Assembly (NCBI RefSeq): GCF_051020765.1
Contig: NC_134937.1
Location: forward strand, 14,190,947 to 14,254,946
Reading direction: 5' to 3'
DNA length: 64,000 nt
Source: Lasioglossum baleicum
Taxonomy: Eukaryota > Arthropoda > Insecta > Hymenoptera > Halictidae
Shown here: one piece after another, positions 39,481 to 51,909 of the stretch
Layout of the letters: each line of letters opens with the position of its first letter
How positions within the stretch are numbered: position 1 is the stretch's first letter
Made by a program: the position numbers and the translations under genes
The notes under the pieces: model-generated
The model's database searches: none
What the model was told of the DNA's origin: nothing
What the model saw: the letters and a program-made list of their open reading frames with translations, nothing else

Positions 39481-42403
39481 CATTTATATAAAAATATTAG
39501 AAGAATTTATAAATACTGTTCTATTATTTTCAGCCTACCAAACATGTTAACAAAGAAAATAAATTTCTGTTTCACACTGCAGTTTGTTGCGATTCAGGAA
39601 GAAAATTTTTATTTTGCTATAATAATGTTATAGTTTTTTCTATTTTGGTGTCTCGTCAAAATAATGGCGAAGAGGGTAACGACAAACATGGTAGACACGT
39701 TGGAACGTCGTCCCCGGCTTAATACCGTCGAAATATCGGTGAGATTATTCGTCGAAGCGGACCAGGCCCTGATTGGAGATGAGCAAACTCGATAAGGAGG
39801 GCCCACAGGGTCCTCTCAGAGAGGAATTTTCAGGTCTGAGCAGGTGTCGTGTACCGGACAACCTGTTTCAAGATGGCCGGAGAAAACGAAGACACAGCCA
39901 GCCTGTCGCCTTCTACGACGCCCTGGTCCCGTATTCAAATTCCAGACAACCAGTTCGCCCTGCATTTTTAACGTTTCGGATCGGACGATCTCCCGATCGT
40001 CCGAAAGTCATAAAACGCTCCACTTTGCCAGCGAAATGGGACACTAGCTCTCGTACAGGGAGCTACATGCCTTGAACTTTTACACTAGGTTATGCATTTT
40101 GTCCATTTACAGCGTGCTTGATCTTTTCGAGTTCCATTTCGATGAATTCAGTTCGAAAGAGTCCAACAGGAATTTTATTTTCTTCGAATATATTCTGAAA
40201 TCTCCGAGTCAGGAAATTTCGTTTGAATCTTATTGAGTTGATTTATAGAAATTCAGACCCCCAAGATTAAACCAGAGTATAAATACTTCGATCGAATGAG
40301 ACCGCAGGATTTTACGAATTGATTTAAATATGTTCTCCGAACGATTTCCAGGAATGCTATTCAATAACCATCAGGAAACCTACAGTCAAACTTTAAATGA
40401 AACCGCAGACGATTACCAATTGATGAAGCTTCGAAAGAACCCTTGAACGACCACTAAGAACGCCTCAAACGATCTTAATATCCGCTGAGTCTGTTCCACG
40501 AAAATCTCCGAGACTCATCAAGTATAATCATTCGAAAAACAGGATCAAATGTGTCCAGCGATTTCACGGTCCACGTCGCTTATAAAAATCTAGAAAGATG
40601 ATTGAAACCGAGCACTCAAAGCTGCAGTCTTGAATCCTTCAACTTAGATCATTATAAAACTCTAGAGACACGGAACTGAAAGATGATCGACCCTACAATG
40701 AAAGCTTCGCTCTTCCAAGCTGTATCGATCGTTATAAAAACATACAGAAATCGAAAGATGATCGAATCGATCTTTGAAGCAAAGTATTCGATGCGTATGG
40801 AACGTTGAAAGCGAGTCTCTTTTGTTTTTCGAGGTATGCTTTCAAAGAATGATCGAGTAGGACCTCTGGCCAGGCACGTCGGAAAGAAACATGATCGCGG
40901 ATGGTTTCGCGGTCGATCATGGGCGACCTCAAACGCGAATTCTCCTCGGCTCGATTAAATCGGCGCTCGTAACCGTTCGCTCACGCAGTTTCGTCGGGGA
41001 ACGTTGCCGCGTAACTTGCCCGGTCTGTGTAATTTGCCAATTATCGCTAATTGAATGGCATAAACCGTCCGGTCCGGGACATTTAATTATCGTCCTGTCC
41101 GAGACACAACTTCCCGCGTTATTCGATCGCGGACTCCGACATCGGAAAATTCTTCGGAGGCGTGCTCGCAGACTTAAGTGCCGCTAATGCGCTGTGACTG
41201 ATTTAAGGTTCGTTCATCATAGCTGGAACGTTTATGCTTTCTGCTCGCGCGGGTACAAGGCTGCTCAGAATTCGAGCGAGGCGATAGAGAAGTTATTTCC
41301 TTTGCTGTAATTCCAAGCTTTATTTAAGCACCGTATATTGTTATAAAAATCTTAAATTTTTTTGTGCTGATTCCAGAGATATTTCCGCTCTCACTGACAA
41401 TATTTTGACAATGTCGACAAGTGTCCAAACCGTACCATCGACATAAGGACCGCAGGAGGACAAAGACGGACGTGTTTGAGAAGCGAGAGCGTTCGCGATC
41501 GGCAAGGAGTTATGGGTATAGATTATCGCCGGACAGAGAAAGGACGAGGAATATCGTACAACCGTTAGGAGAGATTGAGAGATTCCCGGCGTTGGAAAGT
41601 GGATACCGTAGCAGCCCGAAAGAGAGACCACCGTGGAACGGGGGGCGAGAGAGATAACGTAATCGGCCGGTTAATTCCGATGATCGCCGGCCGATTCGGC
41701 TCGTCCGTGGCCGCTCGCGCTCGCGCCCGCAATTAACTTCGTAATTAGGCGTAAAGACGATAACTCGAGGCCGCGTGTCGCTCGATTATGCCGATCATTC
41801 TACGATCGCGATCGTAACTCTGCTGCTTTCCCTGAAACGCGTTGTTTCGACCCCGAGCTCGTTTGGTATAATTTTCAAGTCTTCCCCTGAGCCATAATGC
41901 CTCCAACTAATAATACTTTTTCGATGTTTTACATTGAAGAATTAATAAATGGTGATTACGTTAAAATGAATTTCTGAGAATTTTCTCAAAGCCAAAATTG
42001 TTGCAAGTACTATTGTACACGTGGAAAAATGTTTATAGCGGGATTAATTGCGACTGAATAAATACTGATCCCCTGGGTCGGTTCCTGAGCCAGCCTTTGA
42101 TGCGGTCTGCTCCTATTATTCCCTGTCGCTTTCTCGATTTAGTCTGCTCGATTGTAACTAACCTCACCCTTTAGTACTCCTGTATTTGGTCGGGAACGCA
42201 TTTAGAAGGATCGAGACTGACGACACTCGACGCGACGATCTCTGGACCGATGGCTGGCGGACTCGATTTTGCATTGGAAAGGAGATTTACGCTGGGGTTG
42301 AAACAACCCTTACTACTGTGTTCGTAGGGAGGGTTGTTTGATGGCAGAGGAACGCTTTTGAGGTGAGGAAATCACTGGGAAGTGTAAATAAGGTTTAGTT
42401 GGA

Positions 42404-42420
42404 CTGCGGATGTTTACGTA
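42404..42420 (+). repeat. Dispersed CTGCGGAT terminus, copy 4
   Basis: Reads CTGCGGATGTTTACGTA. About 60 bp further on, TTTTAATGGTGCCTTTAAT resembles the TAGTGGTAGC(G/C)TTT block found in other copies. Confidence 0.55.
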
Positions 42421-43162
42421 GACGATTCAGTCCTGCGTGTGGTTTTAAAGGAAGTACTTTTAATGGTGCCTTTAATTTCACTTTTAATAAAACCAGCCTA
42501 CGATTAGCACTTCAAGACTGTCTGAAGTAATGGATGATGGAAAATAGCTGAAAATTGTACCAGATGTTTCAAACGGGATAACACGGAGGAAGTCTCATCC
42601 TCCAGTTTCCACGGCGCTTTCGCTAGTAGATCTCGGCGGACGTGCTCGCGGAAACGGTAAAAATCTAGATAAATGGGGACCGACCGCCTCGGGAAAGAAG
42701 CGCACGCGCGCATCGTGGAAAAGAGTCGCGACGGAGATGCTGAGGAGATAGATCTAGCGAGTAAAAGGGGGCGAAAACCTGTAGACCGAGCGGTCCATGG
42801 ATCACGCTCGCTACCAATGTCTGAGCGTAACCTCGAGCCGCGCGTGTATACACGCCGTGTAAATATTTGTATGATGCACGGCTCGAGCCTCTCCCGTATC
42901 TTAACAGAATCTTCGCCACGCCGTGTACACGTATAATCTGTGTCTGATATCGCGGTCCGGCAGAGCGCTTGGACGTCATCGACGAACGAGATCGTTCTCC
43001 AACGTGTCCCGAAGGATGAGGGATATCGGGTCTGTTAGGTTGCCTCGCCTAACTTCTGCGAGAGCTCCACGTGAAGTCCTCTTGGTCCGGTGACAATGGG
43101 AATTAAATAGGCTTTCATTGCTCTAGAATCTTCCCCACATTTTCACTAATATCTCAACTAGA

Positions 43163-43179
43163 CTGCGGATGTTTAGGGA
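43163..43179 (+). repeat. Dispersed CTGCGGAT terminus, copy 5 (interrupted by hAT)
   Basis: Reads CTGCGGATGTTTAGGGA, then AATTTTAAGAAATAGTGGTA and GCGTTTAT. The same series of blocks occurs in reverse at 54130-54219. The hAT element at 43228-43962 has inserted into GCGTTTAT. The inverted partner terminus lies at 44054-44070. Confidence 0.65.
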
Positions 43180-43227
43180 AATTTTAATTTTGCTAGGCTA
43201 ATTTTAAGAAATAGTGGTAGCGTTTAT

Positions 43228-43962
43228 CAGTGCCGTAACGAGGGTATGAAACGTCTGTGGCAAGTGTCTAACTTGCGCCTCCCCGTAACCCAATAATGAC
43301 AAAAAATAAAAATTTTAATGTAACAAGTTAAATTATACTAAAAATGCAATATATTAAATACTATTAACCTCATCAAAATTAGTTGCCTGTATATACAATA
43401 ATGTATTTGTCAAGGTATTTGTATGAATAAATAATCTATAATCTATAACTTAAATAAGAACAAATTTTTATTCATATTCAATGACGACAAAATAAAAGAA
43501 ATACAAAACATAGGTATATGTTAAAATAATAATGAAAACATAAAACATTTCAGCTTATTTTATAAAGTAATATAAAGTAATTTTTCTCGCTTTTTCATTT
43601 GCGAACACATCTATTATATCGTCATAATTCAATGTTTTGGCAACATCTTTTTTTCAATTGATATTATAGACATGTTTGTTAATCTCTCTTGCCCAATAAA
43701 AGAACGAAGGTACGATTTTACAATTTTTAATTTGCTAAACGAACGTTTGCAGGAAGCTGTTGTTACAGGCATTGTTATGAAAATCCTTAATGCTATGTCT
43801 AGATTTGGATACGTGTTTTGTAATGAGAGTTCGTAATTTTTTTGCAAGATTTGAAAAGCGTCCAAGCGACCCTCAACCGGGTCGGTATCCTTTGTATTGC
43901 GCCCCAAACCCAGTTGCGCCTGTGGCGGCCGCTTTCTTCACCACGTCCTCGTTATGCTACTG
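43228..43962 (-). mobile_element. 735-bp decayed hAT element with 8-bp target duplication
   Basis: The termini are CAGTGCCGTAACGAGG on the left and CAGTAGCATAACGAGG on the right when reverse-complemented (13 of 16 identical). An exact 8-bp duplication, GCGTTTAT, flanks it at 43220-43227 and 43963-43970, diagnostic of hAT transposition. Inside, on the minus strand, is a frameshifted end of a hAT transposase (43555-43907). The N-terminal zinc finger and the catalytic core are gone. It is an internally deleted, non-autonomous copy that still has both ends. Confidence 0.92.
43555..43907 (-). pseudogene. hAT transposase C-terminal dimerisation domain, frameshifted
   Basis: The minus-strand frame 43907-43629 contains the hAT dimerisation signature: NTYPNLDIALRIF, then MPVTTASCKRSFSKLKIVKS, then YLRSFIGQERLTNMSIISIE. 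This is most like insect ZMYM1-like hAT proteins. At a run of seven A (minus strand; 43648-43654) the frame breaks. The continuation LNYDDIIDVFANEKARK, typical of the natural C-terminus, is read in another frame down to a stop at 43555-43557. One homopolymer indel therefore separates the two parts. The catalytic core is absent and no function is expected. Confidence 0.88.
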
Positions 43963-44053
43963 GCGTTTATAGATATGAAATGAATAAAAATCGTATTCAA
44001 TTCAGTGGAAGTTTATATTCTAGCATTTTTTGAACATTTCCAGAAGCCGTAAA

Positions 44054-44070
44054 TGCATAAAGATCCGCAG
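44054..44070 (-). repeat. Dispersed CTGCGGAT terminus, copy 6
   Basis: Exact 17-bp match to 51893-51909. The similarity extends upstream through AGAAGCC-TA-ATGCATAAAG and downstream through GG-TAAA. It faces copy 5, so the two may be the ends of one element split by the hAT insertion. Confidence 0.7.
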
Positions 44071-44999
44071 GTTAAACTCAACCTTTTAATCCAACCCACT
44101 TGATCTCGCATCACCGCAGGTTCAATACCAATATAATCCCTCTAATCTCCACGTCCCAGCCCGACCATTATCATTCCCTACACGACCCCAAAAAGAAAGT
44201 CATTCTCGTAATACCAATTATTCCGATCTCTCTCTCCGAATTTCCCCAAGGTGCGATAACCCTGTCGAACGCAACGCCACCAGAAAACGTTTCCCGTTAC
44301 CAGCGACGTCGCCCTTATCCCCCTCCATTGCTCACAGTTAATCCCATTAACCTTCCGTTTCGTTCTAATTGCGTCGCAAGAAGAGTACACCCGATACGTT
44401 GTCCCGCAAGGTACCACCGGACCAGTCCGGAAGTTCGATCCACGACCTCGCCGCGAAGACGCCGGATAATACGTAGCAGTAAGCACAGTAAGTTCTGGGC
44501 GAGAGGCTAATGGCGCACGCCGATTCTGTCAGCCGATGGCCGGCAGTCACGCAATTCCACCGTTTCCATGCGAATCACCTACGGGAACCGTTTAGCACGA
44601 GGACTCGCCGCGATCATGCTTCCTCGAGGAACAGCCACCTAACTTTTTTAATTAAGACGCCACCTCTAGCCAACCCGCACCGGATAGAACAACTTTTCCT
44701 GTTTTCTTCCGTCCATTTCGAACGGCGCCCATCTAAATTGCCAGCTGCAATTCCCGGCAGTTGCTGGTTCTGACTAGTTTCGGTGCCGAGTTTCCGGTTT
44801 GATGAAATTTCAGAGTTCGACAGCTAAACAATTATAGCAAAGTTAACCCATTATTTTTTTTGATACCTACAGCGATGGGTGTGTCTACATTTAATGTTAT
44901 TTAAATTTAAAATTCTACTATTTTATCTTTTTCGTTCGCATAGATTTTGAGGGACGCGCGAGTTAAACTGAGGAGGCGTTCGGATGCCGGCGATGACTC

Positions 45000-45065
45000 A
45001 ATTAAAGCCGCCGGCGCAACGGAAATTAATTACAAGCATTAATCGAATTAATTGCCCTCTAATTT
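45000..45065. promoter_or_regulatory. Cluster of TAATTA/ATTAA homeodomain-type cores
   Basis: Within about 65 bp there are several ATTAATTAC, GCATTAATCG, AATTAATTGC and CTAATTTCC words next to a CpG-rich segment. Such clusters are common in intronic enhancers of insects, but the same words arise easily in AT-rich DNA. No conservation can be tested here. Confidence 0.2.
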
Positions 45066-48000
45066 CCAGAAAACGTATCGACCACGCTCGCAGCTATCTA
45101 GCCGTGGGATCTCGATAATCATCTCTCGCCACGGCCGGGGAAACGCTTTCGAGCAATCCCGGGGACGTTTAATTAAACGCCGAAAAACGCCGCGCTAGGT
45201 AATTGGTCGCCAGACGGTAAAGGTGAAACCGGCAGTGCTCGTTTTCGTCGTGCTTCCACGAAACGCCGCTTAAGAGGAAGAGACACTTCCAGGGAGCATC
45301 GTAAACATTGTGCATCCCGGTGTAGAGTTGCGATTATCTCGAAATCTATCGGCGACACAACGCGATCTTATATATAGAAACCGAACGACATTGGCGATAA
45401 AAATTCCACAACTTTCAAGCATCCTTCTGCATTCTAATAAAATTTGCTCCGCTGAAATACAACAAAAATTAACTTTTAAATTAATTCCCAATTAATTCCT
45501 GAAGGATTACCGAAGGATCTAGGCTCCCAACAAACAGCAATCGAACCCAAAACGACACAGAACCCATTCACCAATCCAGGAGCCTAGCTACCACGTACCG
45601 ACTCCCTCGTTCTAATCCTAATCTCGGGATGGTTATCGCCTACAAGGGTAACGCAAGGCTGCAGAAGCTTTCGGCAGTGATTTACTTCGTCCGAACACTA
45701 ATCCCCTTTTACGGATCCGCGCGTGATGTAGTAGGATTCCACAGAGGAACAAGATAATCTGGATATCAACATCTTCTTCGGTATCTGAGTCTGGCAGTGC
45801 TTCATCGTTTCGATAACAGGCGCTGATATTCTCGCCCGTTTGACGGAATGACGCTCGTGGTACCATTCCTTGTCCCTGGCTGGAGTCTTCCAGGCTTTCG
45901 AGATAAAGCAACCGGATTCTGCTTGTGTCAGCCCTTCGCGGACGCTGGCGTTGTCAAATTGATGCGGATCATAGAAAATCCTGTTTGTCTTAATACATCT
46001 TCACGTTTTAATACTTTGTACATCAGTAAAATGTTCTAAAGCAAAAATGAATTTTTAGTACCGTTTAGAACTGTAATATAGAAGAGGGTTGACAGAGTAC
46101 TCGTTGTCCCGCTCATGTTTATTCATAAGTATTCATTTCACGGAAGCAAACTTTAATGAAAAACTTGCCAGAAGCCCCCATTAACAACCAGATCTAACAG
46201 TCTCTCAAAACCAGTCCTTATCGTAAGAAAAAAACAGAAATTCGAGCCAAAGCCGTCCGATATCAGATTCGCAACCAGTCCAGCAGCCTTATGCGAGTTC
46301 GCTATGATGCACCGACGGTGCAACACGGTATTTCTTTGGGGCACAGCATCGAAAGCTCAGGTAACAAGGGGCCCGGCCTGTTGATCTTCTATCCCGCGTA
46401 ACATTCGCAACATTGTGATTTATTAGCAAACAAAAGAGCGATCTCGCGTCCCCGCGGGTCCCGGACCGCGTAGAATGCAACGGAGGATGCAACTAGGCGA
46501 GCGGTGCACCGCCGCTGATACCATTGTCGTAGGAAACCGCATGCAAATCAGCGGACAGCGGCCCTCGACGGCGTGTCATAACGCCTTATAGGTAGAATCA
46601 CGGCCGGAGTTTCCTGCCTGCGGTGGCGACCACTCTGTTCTCCCTCTCTCTCTCCTTTTTTCTTGGTTTCTTTATCTTGTTTTCTGCACTTCCTCCCCCA
46701 CCGATTCTGCTGACGTTTTATCGTTTCCACGAAAGAACCCACAAAGGACAGGATGTACACGGGTCATTGAGTTCCCTTTCCGAGGATTCTATTCACAGGT
46801 CTAGAGCGGTGGACGTTGGCAGACCATACCTAATGAATTACTGCAAATGGTTTCGTCTGTACTGAAAACTGAACAAAGTGATTGTATTCACGCGTTTCAT
46901 GAAACCAAGAAAAATATTTATCGAGAAAATGAAACCGGATGCTTCGGAATGATCCTGATATCCTGACATCCTGAGGAAGTGCTGGCACCGCAAGCCATTC
47001 GAAAGCGAGAGCGTGGTCCGGGGTTAATTTCTAAATCCGCAATCTCCGGTTCGGTCTCCGGCGGGTGTTCTCGACAATGGCGGCTCGGTGGCCAGATAAA
47101 CGAGAGTCACGAGCCGGTCCGTGGAGCCCGATGCTCTCTGGGATGTCATTTATCGGTGCCTCGTTGTCGAAGAAAGCGTGTTTAGAAACGGAGGAAGAAT
47201 TTAAGGTTCGCGCCGTGAGAGGCCCGGTGACTCACGAACCTCTCTCCTCTCTTTTCTCTGCTGCTCTTCGCGCTCCTCTTTGCTCTGCGCAATCGAGAAG
47301 TCGTTCTCGATCTCGCACGAGGGCAAAAGTCTGGCTCGCCTCGCGAGGCGGCTTCTTTCCATCAGATAAAGAGATGCGCCGGGCATAGCCAATGAAGGCG
47401 AACACTTTTCCCTCGCGGGAGTATGTACTCGCATTCATCCGTTGTTCCGCCGCGTGCATTTATAGCGCACGCGTGCATATCAGCACGCAAGACGACGAGC
47501 CTAGGTGTATCGCCTTTTACAACCAGCCCTCTCCTCCTACCTCTTCCACCTCTTCCACCCTCCGCAACCCCCTCGCACGCCCCCTTATCTAGCCATTGTG
47601 CCGCGACTCCCTCATTGTTCCGAGCCTGTATCGCTGTTTTCGCAATGTCGTTCCGCTCCCGACGCGGCTACAACGCTGCTCCGACGTTGCATAACGAACA
47701 TTTCGATCGCCTGCTTTTCCTACCAGCTGATTTTCCGAGCTGATACCGCGCGAACACTTCGCCACGGACTTGGGAAAACGCGAGACCACAGTTACCCGAC
47801 GTAACGCGCCCACTATTTTATCGTCTACGCGATTTTTCCGGCTGGTACCGCCGGCTAATGGGAAAAGTTCTTAACCAGATGTTATCCGCGCTCTATGGAC
47901 CACCCTTCAGACCACCTACCATTTTCCGAATACAACCAGACAGTTTATCTTAATCGAATAAAGAGAATTCCGAGGGAAAGTTGACGAACACGATTTTCTA

Positions 48001-50834
48001 CAAGGAAACCGAAAAGAAAAAATAGAACAAACGCTGCCAAACTATACACACATAAATCAACCACCTGACAGTAAGACAGACATCTCAATGCACAAGCGGA
48101 AAGACTCGCCTAACTCTCTCGAAGATCAATTATTTCACCGCGGAGATGCTATCAGTGAAAAGAATACGACTCCTAACCGAAGCAATTAATGACAAACGAT
48201 CGTAAAGCCCACAAATTCCAATTTTTCCCGTTTTTTTTTTCCCAGCCCGCACGTTGACTGACAACTGCTAACAAGGATTGAGCAACCGGTTATCTTGATT
48301 TTGATTTTTTATCGAACGAATTTGACGAGCGAGACACACACAGACAGTACGAGCAAAATGTCGAAACTCGCTCCACTTTCGATACTCTCGACCGGTGCGC
48401 ACACGCATGTGTATCGGGGATTAGTGAACCATGGAACGACACTCATTACACTGTCGTTCATCACGGAACATTACCGGGACAAGGTTTCTTGCTCAACGTC
48501 CAATCCCGTATCAATCATTCGCCGAGAGCTTAGACACCTCCAATTAATTTCAATCGATCGTATCCGTGGGACTCGGGATGCATAAATCTCTCGCCAATAA
48601 AACGGACACAAGGCTCTCCGCGAGAGAGGATCCCTTTGATGTTGCCTGTTGATCTTCCCAGCGGTTCTTTACTCCTGGATCGTTGCCGCGTCATAGATCC
48701 ATCAATCTCCGGAGCGGTCGAAGCTGCGAGGATTTCGTGTTCTTTATTGTTCGCCAGGGAATCTGGTGGCGTTTCTTCGACTACTTTCTTCTTCTGGACT
48801 GTCCAGAGGACTGTCTGGAAGACTATGGCTGGCTATAGTCCACGAAATCATCAAGTTTCCTATCACCCATGAGCAGACCACGCGCATCGACACGCAGCAC
48901 GCGCTCGTACACTCCCGAGGGCTTATTATACCTTCGAACAAAGGCCCGCTCTCTGCTTCTTCCTCTTCTTCTCCGCTCGCGTTATTTATTGCATCGCGGG
49001 TCTAAATGATTTTTGCGACGCTGCAAAATTATCGCGCCCCCCGGCGGTTCTCCGGCCGGTGAAAAATTGCGTACCTTCCGTCGAACAATTGATAGTCATT
49101 GTTATTCAAGCGTTCCTAATTAGAATGAAAGGGAAGAGCCGGAGAAATTCAATTCCACTTCCTGTCGACCGGACGTCCTTGTAAAAACGTCTATACGAAG
49201 AGTAGTCGTTAAAACTTAAGGGTAAAATTCACCTAATGCCACCCGAACTTCACAAATGGCACCAACGAACGCCACTCCAGTAAGCATTGCCGCGAATCGG
49301 TTAATCGGCATAAAAATGAGAGACTGCGCCGTCTGCATCGTCAGCAGGGCCTGCATCATGCTTGGGCAAGTTCACGGAACCGATCTTGAAAATCCAACCC
49401 CCACGAAGCGGAATGCACGTCACGAGAGCGGAATCGTCACGACCGAAAGTCGCTATGTGCCGTGCGCTCGCTATTATGCAAAACGGGCCGTGACGGGCGC
49501 AGGCCGGATCATCGGCAGAAAAGCACCTCTTCGACAATTTCCCCAACGTTCATGCATTATTTACCATTATTTGCCTGGGCCCCCTTGCTGGTCGCACCGT
49601 GAAAGCGGATTTTTCATCGTGGTTCGTTTTTCTAGGACGACGGGGGACCGCGTCGATTTATTCTCCCCGGGACCTGGAAGGCTGTGCCTGACGAACGGAA
49701 CAGAGACGAGCACTCCGATGTGACTCTTTCGCGAGACTTTCGCGAAAGCGGCGGGATAGAGATCTCGCGAATCGCGAGCAGAACGCGTAATCGTCAGCCC
49801 GGAATTTCTAATGCGGGACCGGCACCCGATGGTTAGTGGAAAGTGCAGAACGTGATCCGGAGATATAGCGATCGGGATGGAAATGGTCGAGGTGCTCCTC
49901 AGGTTCGAATTAGTATTTTCAGCCAATTATCAATTTTCAGAAACATTTCTGAGAGGACATTCTGATTTGAAGACGAAAATTCAGATGACTTCAGGAATTT
50001 TTCATTATTTCTCTTCGAATAAGTGGAAGAATTTTATCACGGATGCCACTCTACCGACAAAAATTTTTTTAGAAAGATCCTAGTTACCGATAGACATTTC
50101 CATCTCCGTCTCGATCTGAATCCTGATCCATCGGATCTGAATGCAAGCTCTTCGACTAAAAATTCTTGACGTCAGTGCACGCCCACGCCCAGGTCCTCCC
50201 GAAAAAGATCAGAGCTCGGGGACCTGCAACGAACGACCTCGGGACAGCAGGAGAAGCGGATCAACACGCTGCATTCCGTTATTACGCGTTCCACTTTGAT
50301 CGTCTCGCAACAACCACCTTCGTCCTCTGGCGTGCCCTCTATGTTGCGCACGTCGATCGGCCGACCGCCGTATTTGGTTCACGGAAATAGCGCGCGTGTA
50401 CCTGGCCAGGCGAGAGAGAAGGATCAGAGGCGGGCACCGATCGGGCTCGAATTAATTGCCGTAACACCGGTTCCTCCCTCTCGACGAGAGCGAGCGCCGC
50501 GTACGGAATTACGGGCGTGTGTGGGAAAGTGTGCTGAATCGGCGGCAGGTCGGATCCTCTTCGGGCTTTTTTGGGTGTCGGTTCTACTGTTCGTCCAGAA
50601 GATGGTACGACGCAATACCACGTCGTGTTCCGAGAACTGTCCGAACAATGTACGAATGGTGGGGGTCACTAGTGGCGTGACGATTCGTGCAGTAGGGTTG
50701 TGATAGGCTCCGAGCGAGTAAGAATGGAAATCAAGCGGAGCAAATGGAAATTCCCCGTTGACTGTCTGTTATTTCGCAAGTCACCATCTCGTAGACGAAC
50801 AGTACATACTGCCGGGCTTCTCTGTCCTCAGTCA

Positions 50835-51193
50835 TTAAGGGGGTAGACTCGTTTCCAGAATTGCAAGGACGTTTTCAGTACTTAAAGGTCAATCTAGGCC
50901 GCGATCGCCCTCAAAAGTCCTATTTTTACGTTTACGAGGCGTAATTTGCATCGTTCGGCAGCTTGTAGCTGTCGCAGGTTTATGAAAATAGCTACATGCG
51001 TAGCTTTATTCTTCCGAATAATGCAAATTACGCTTCGTAAACGTAAAAATAGGGGTCTGGAGGACGATCGCGGTCTAGAATGATCTTTTATCTAGCGCTT
51101 TTGACTATTGTAAACCCCCATCTTTGCATTATCGAGAAATGAGAAAGCGCATCCCGCTCCACTGCAATCCTGGAAACGTGACTACCCCCTTAA
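50835..51193. mobile_element. piggyBac-like fold-back element between TTAA sites
   Basis: Flanked by TTAA at 50835-50838 and 51190-51193, the target duplication typical of piggyBac. The inverted ends read GGGGGTAGACTCGTTTCCAG and, on the right after reverse-complementing, GGGGGTAGTCACGTTTCCAG. A second pair of internal arms reads CCTATTTTTACGTTTACGA and TCGTAAACGTAAAAATAGG. There is no coding sequence. Length is 359 bp including both TTAA sites. Confidence 0.82.
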
Positions 51194-51847
51194 TAGGTGA
51201 GCAGCTCTGGACTATATAAATTGTCTGCGAGTCCCCTGAAATAGGGTTAACTATCGACAGAGAATTTTCGGGACCGAGAAAGTGAATTCAATGTCTCATT
51301 CCGCGATCATCAAGCTTTCGTCATCGCACGTGAAAGCCGTGGAGGTCAGAACAATTAAACAATTGTCAGTGGCGACCCACTTGACGCGTCCTTCCTCGCG
51401 CCTGTATTCACAACGCGCGCCACTGTTCGCCATGCGGATGAAAAGGAACCAGCGAAAAGAAGAAAGAAAGAAATAAAGAAAAAGATCGAGGAGAGCATCG
51501 CGCACTCCGGGATATATGATGTGCGATCGTTTCGATCAAGATCGAACGTCGGCTTATATGGAGAGACGTTCCACGGCGAGAGTAAGAGCGTTGTCGACGA
51601 GAAGCAAGCCCACCCTATTTGTTTATTCGCGGCGCATCGACGTCGAGGTACAATCCTGTCGTAATTGCGGCGCTGTCCGATCGAGATCTCCGGTTCTCGA
51701 TCTGGTGGGGAGTCGAAAGAGCAATCTCTGCAACTGTATTATTTATTGTTCGATCCCTGACAATGTTCGCAGTTAATCATTTTCGGTAATAATGCCCGAG
51801 AAGAATATCGAAGCCTCCTTTTTACCGGTCGCAACAATATTATCGGA

Positions 51848-51909
51848 CTGCGGGAGTTTATGCAATTTTTTGAAAATTTTCAGAAGCCATAATGCATAAA
51901 GATCCGCAG
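51848..51909. repeat. Dispersed CTGCGGAT family, compact fold-back copy
   Basis: Left arm CTGCGGGAGTTTATGCA (51848-51864) and right arm, reverse-complemented, CTGCGGATCTTTATGCA (51893-51909) agree at 14 of 17 positions and face each other 28 bp apart. The same terminus occurs singly at 4830, 22496, 39465, 42404, 43163, 44054 and 54203. The arrangement suggests a family with inverted termini. The superfamily is unknown and no clear target duplication was found. Confidence 0.65.

Noticed and set aside
49256..49723. 155-codon plus-strand open frame
   Set aside because: No domain, no splice context, and the opposite strand is open too. A conserved non-coding stretch is more likely than a gene.
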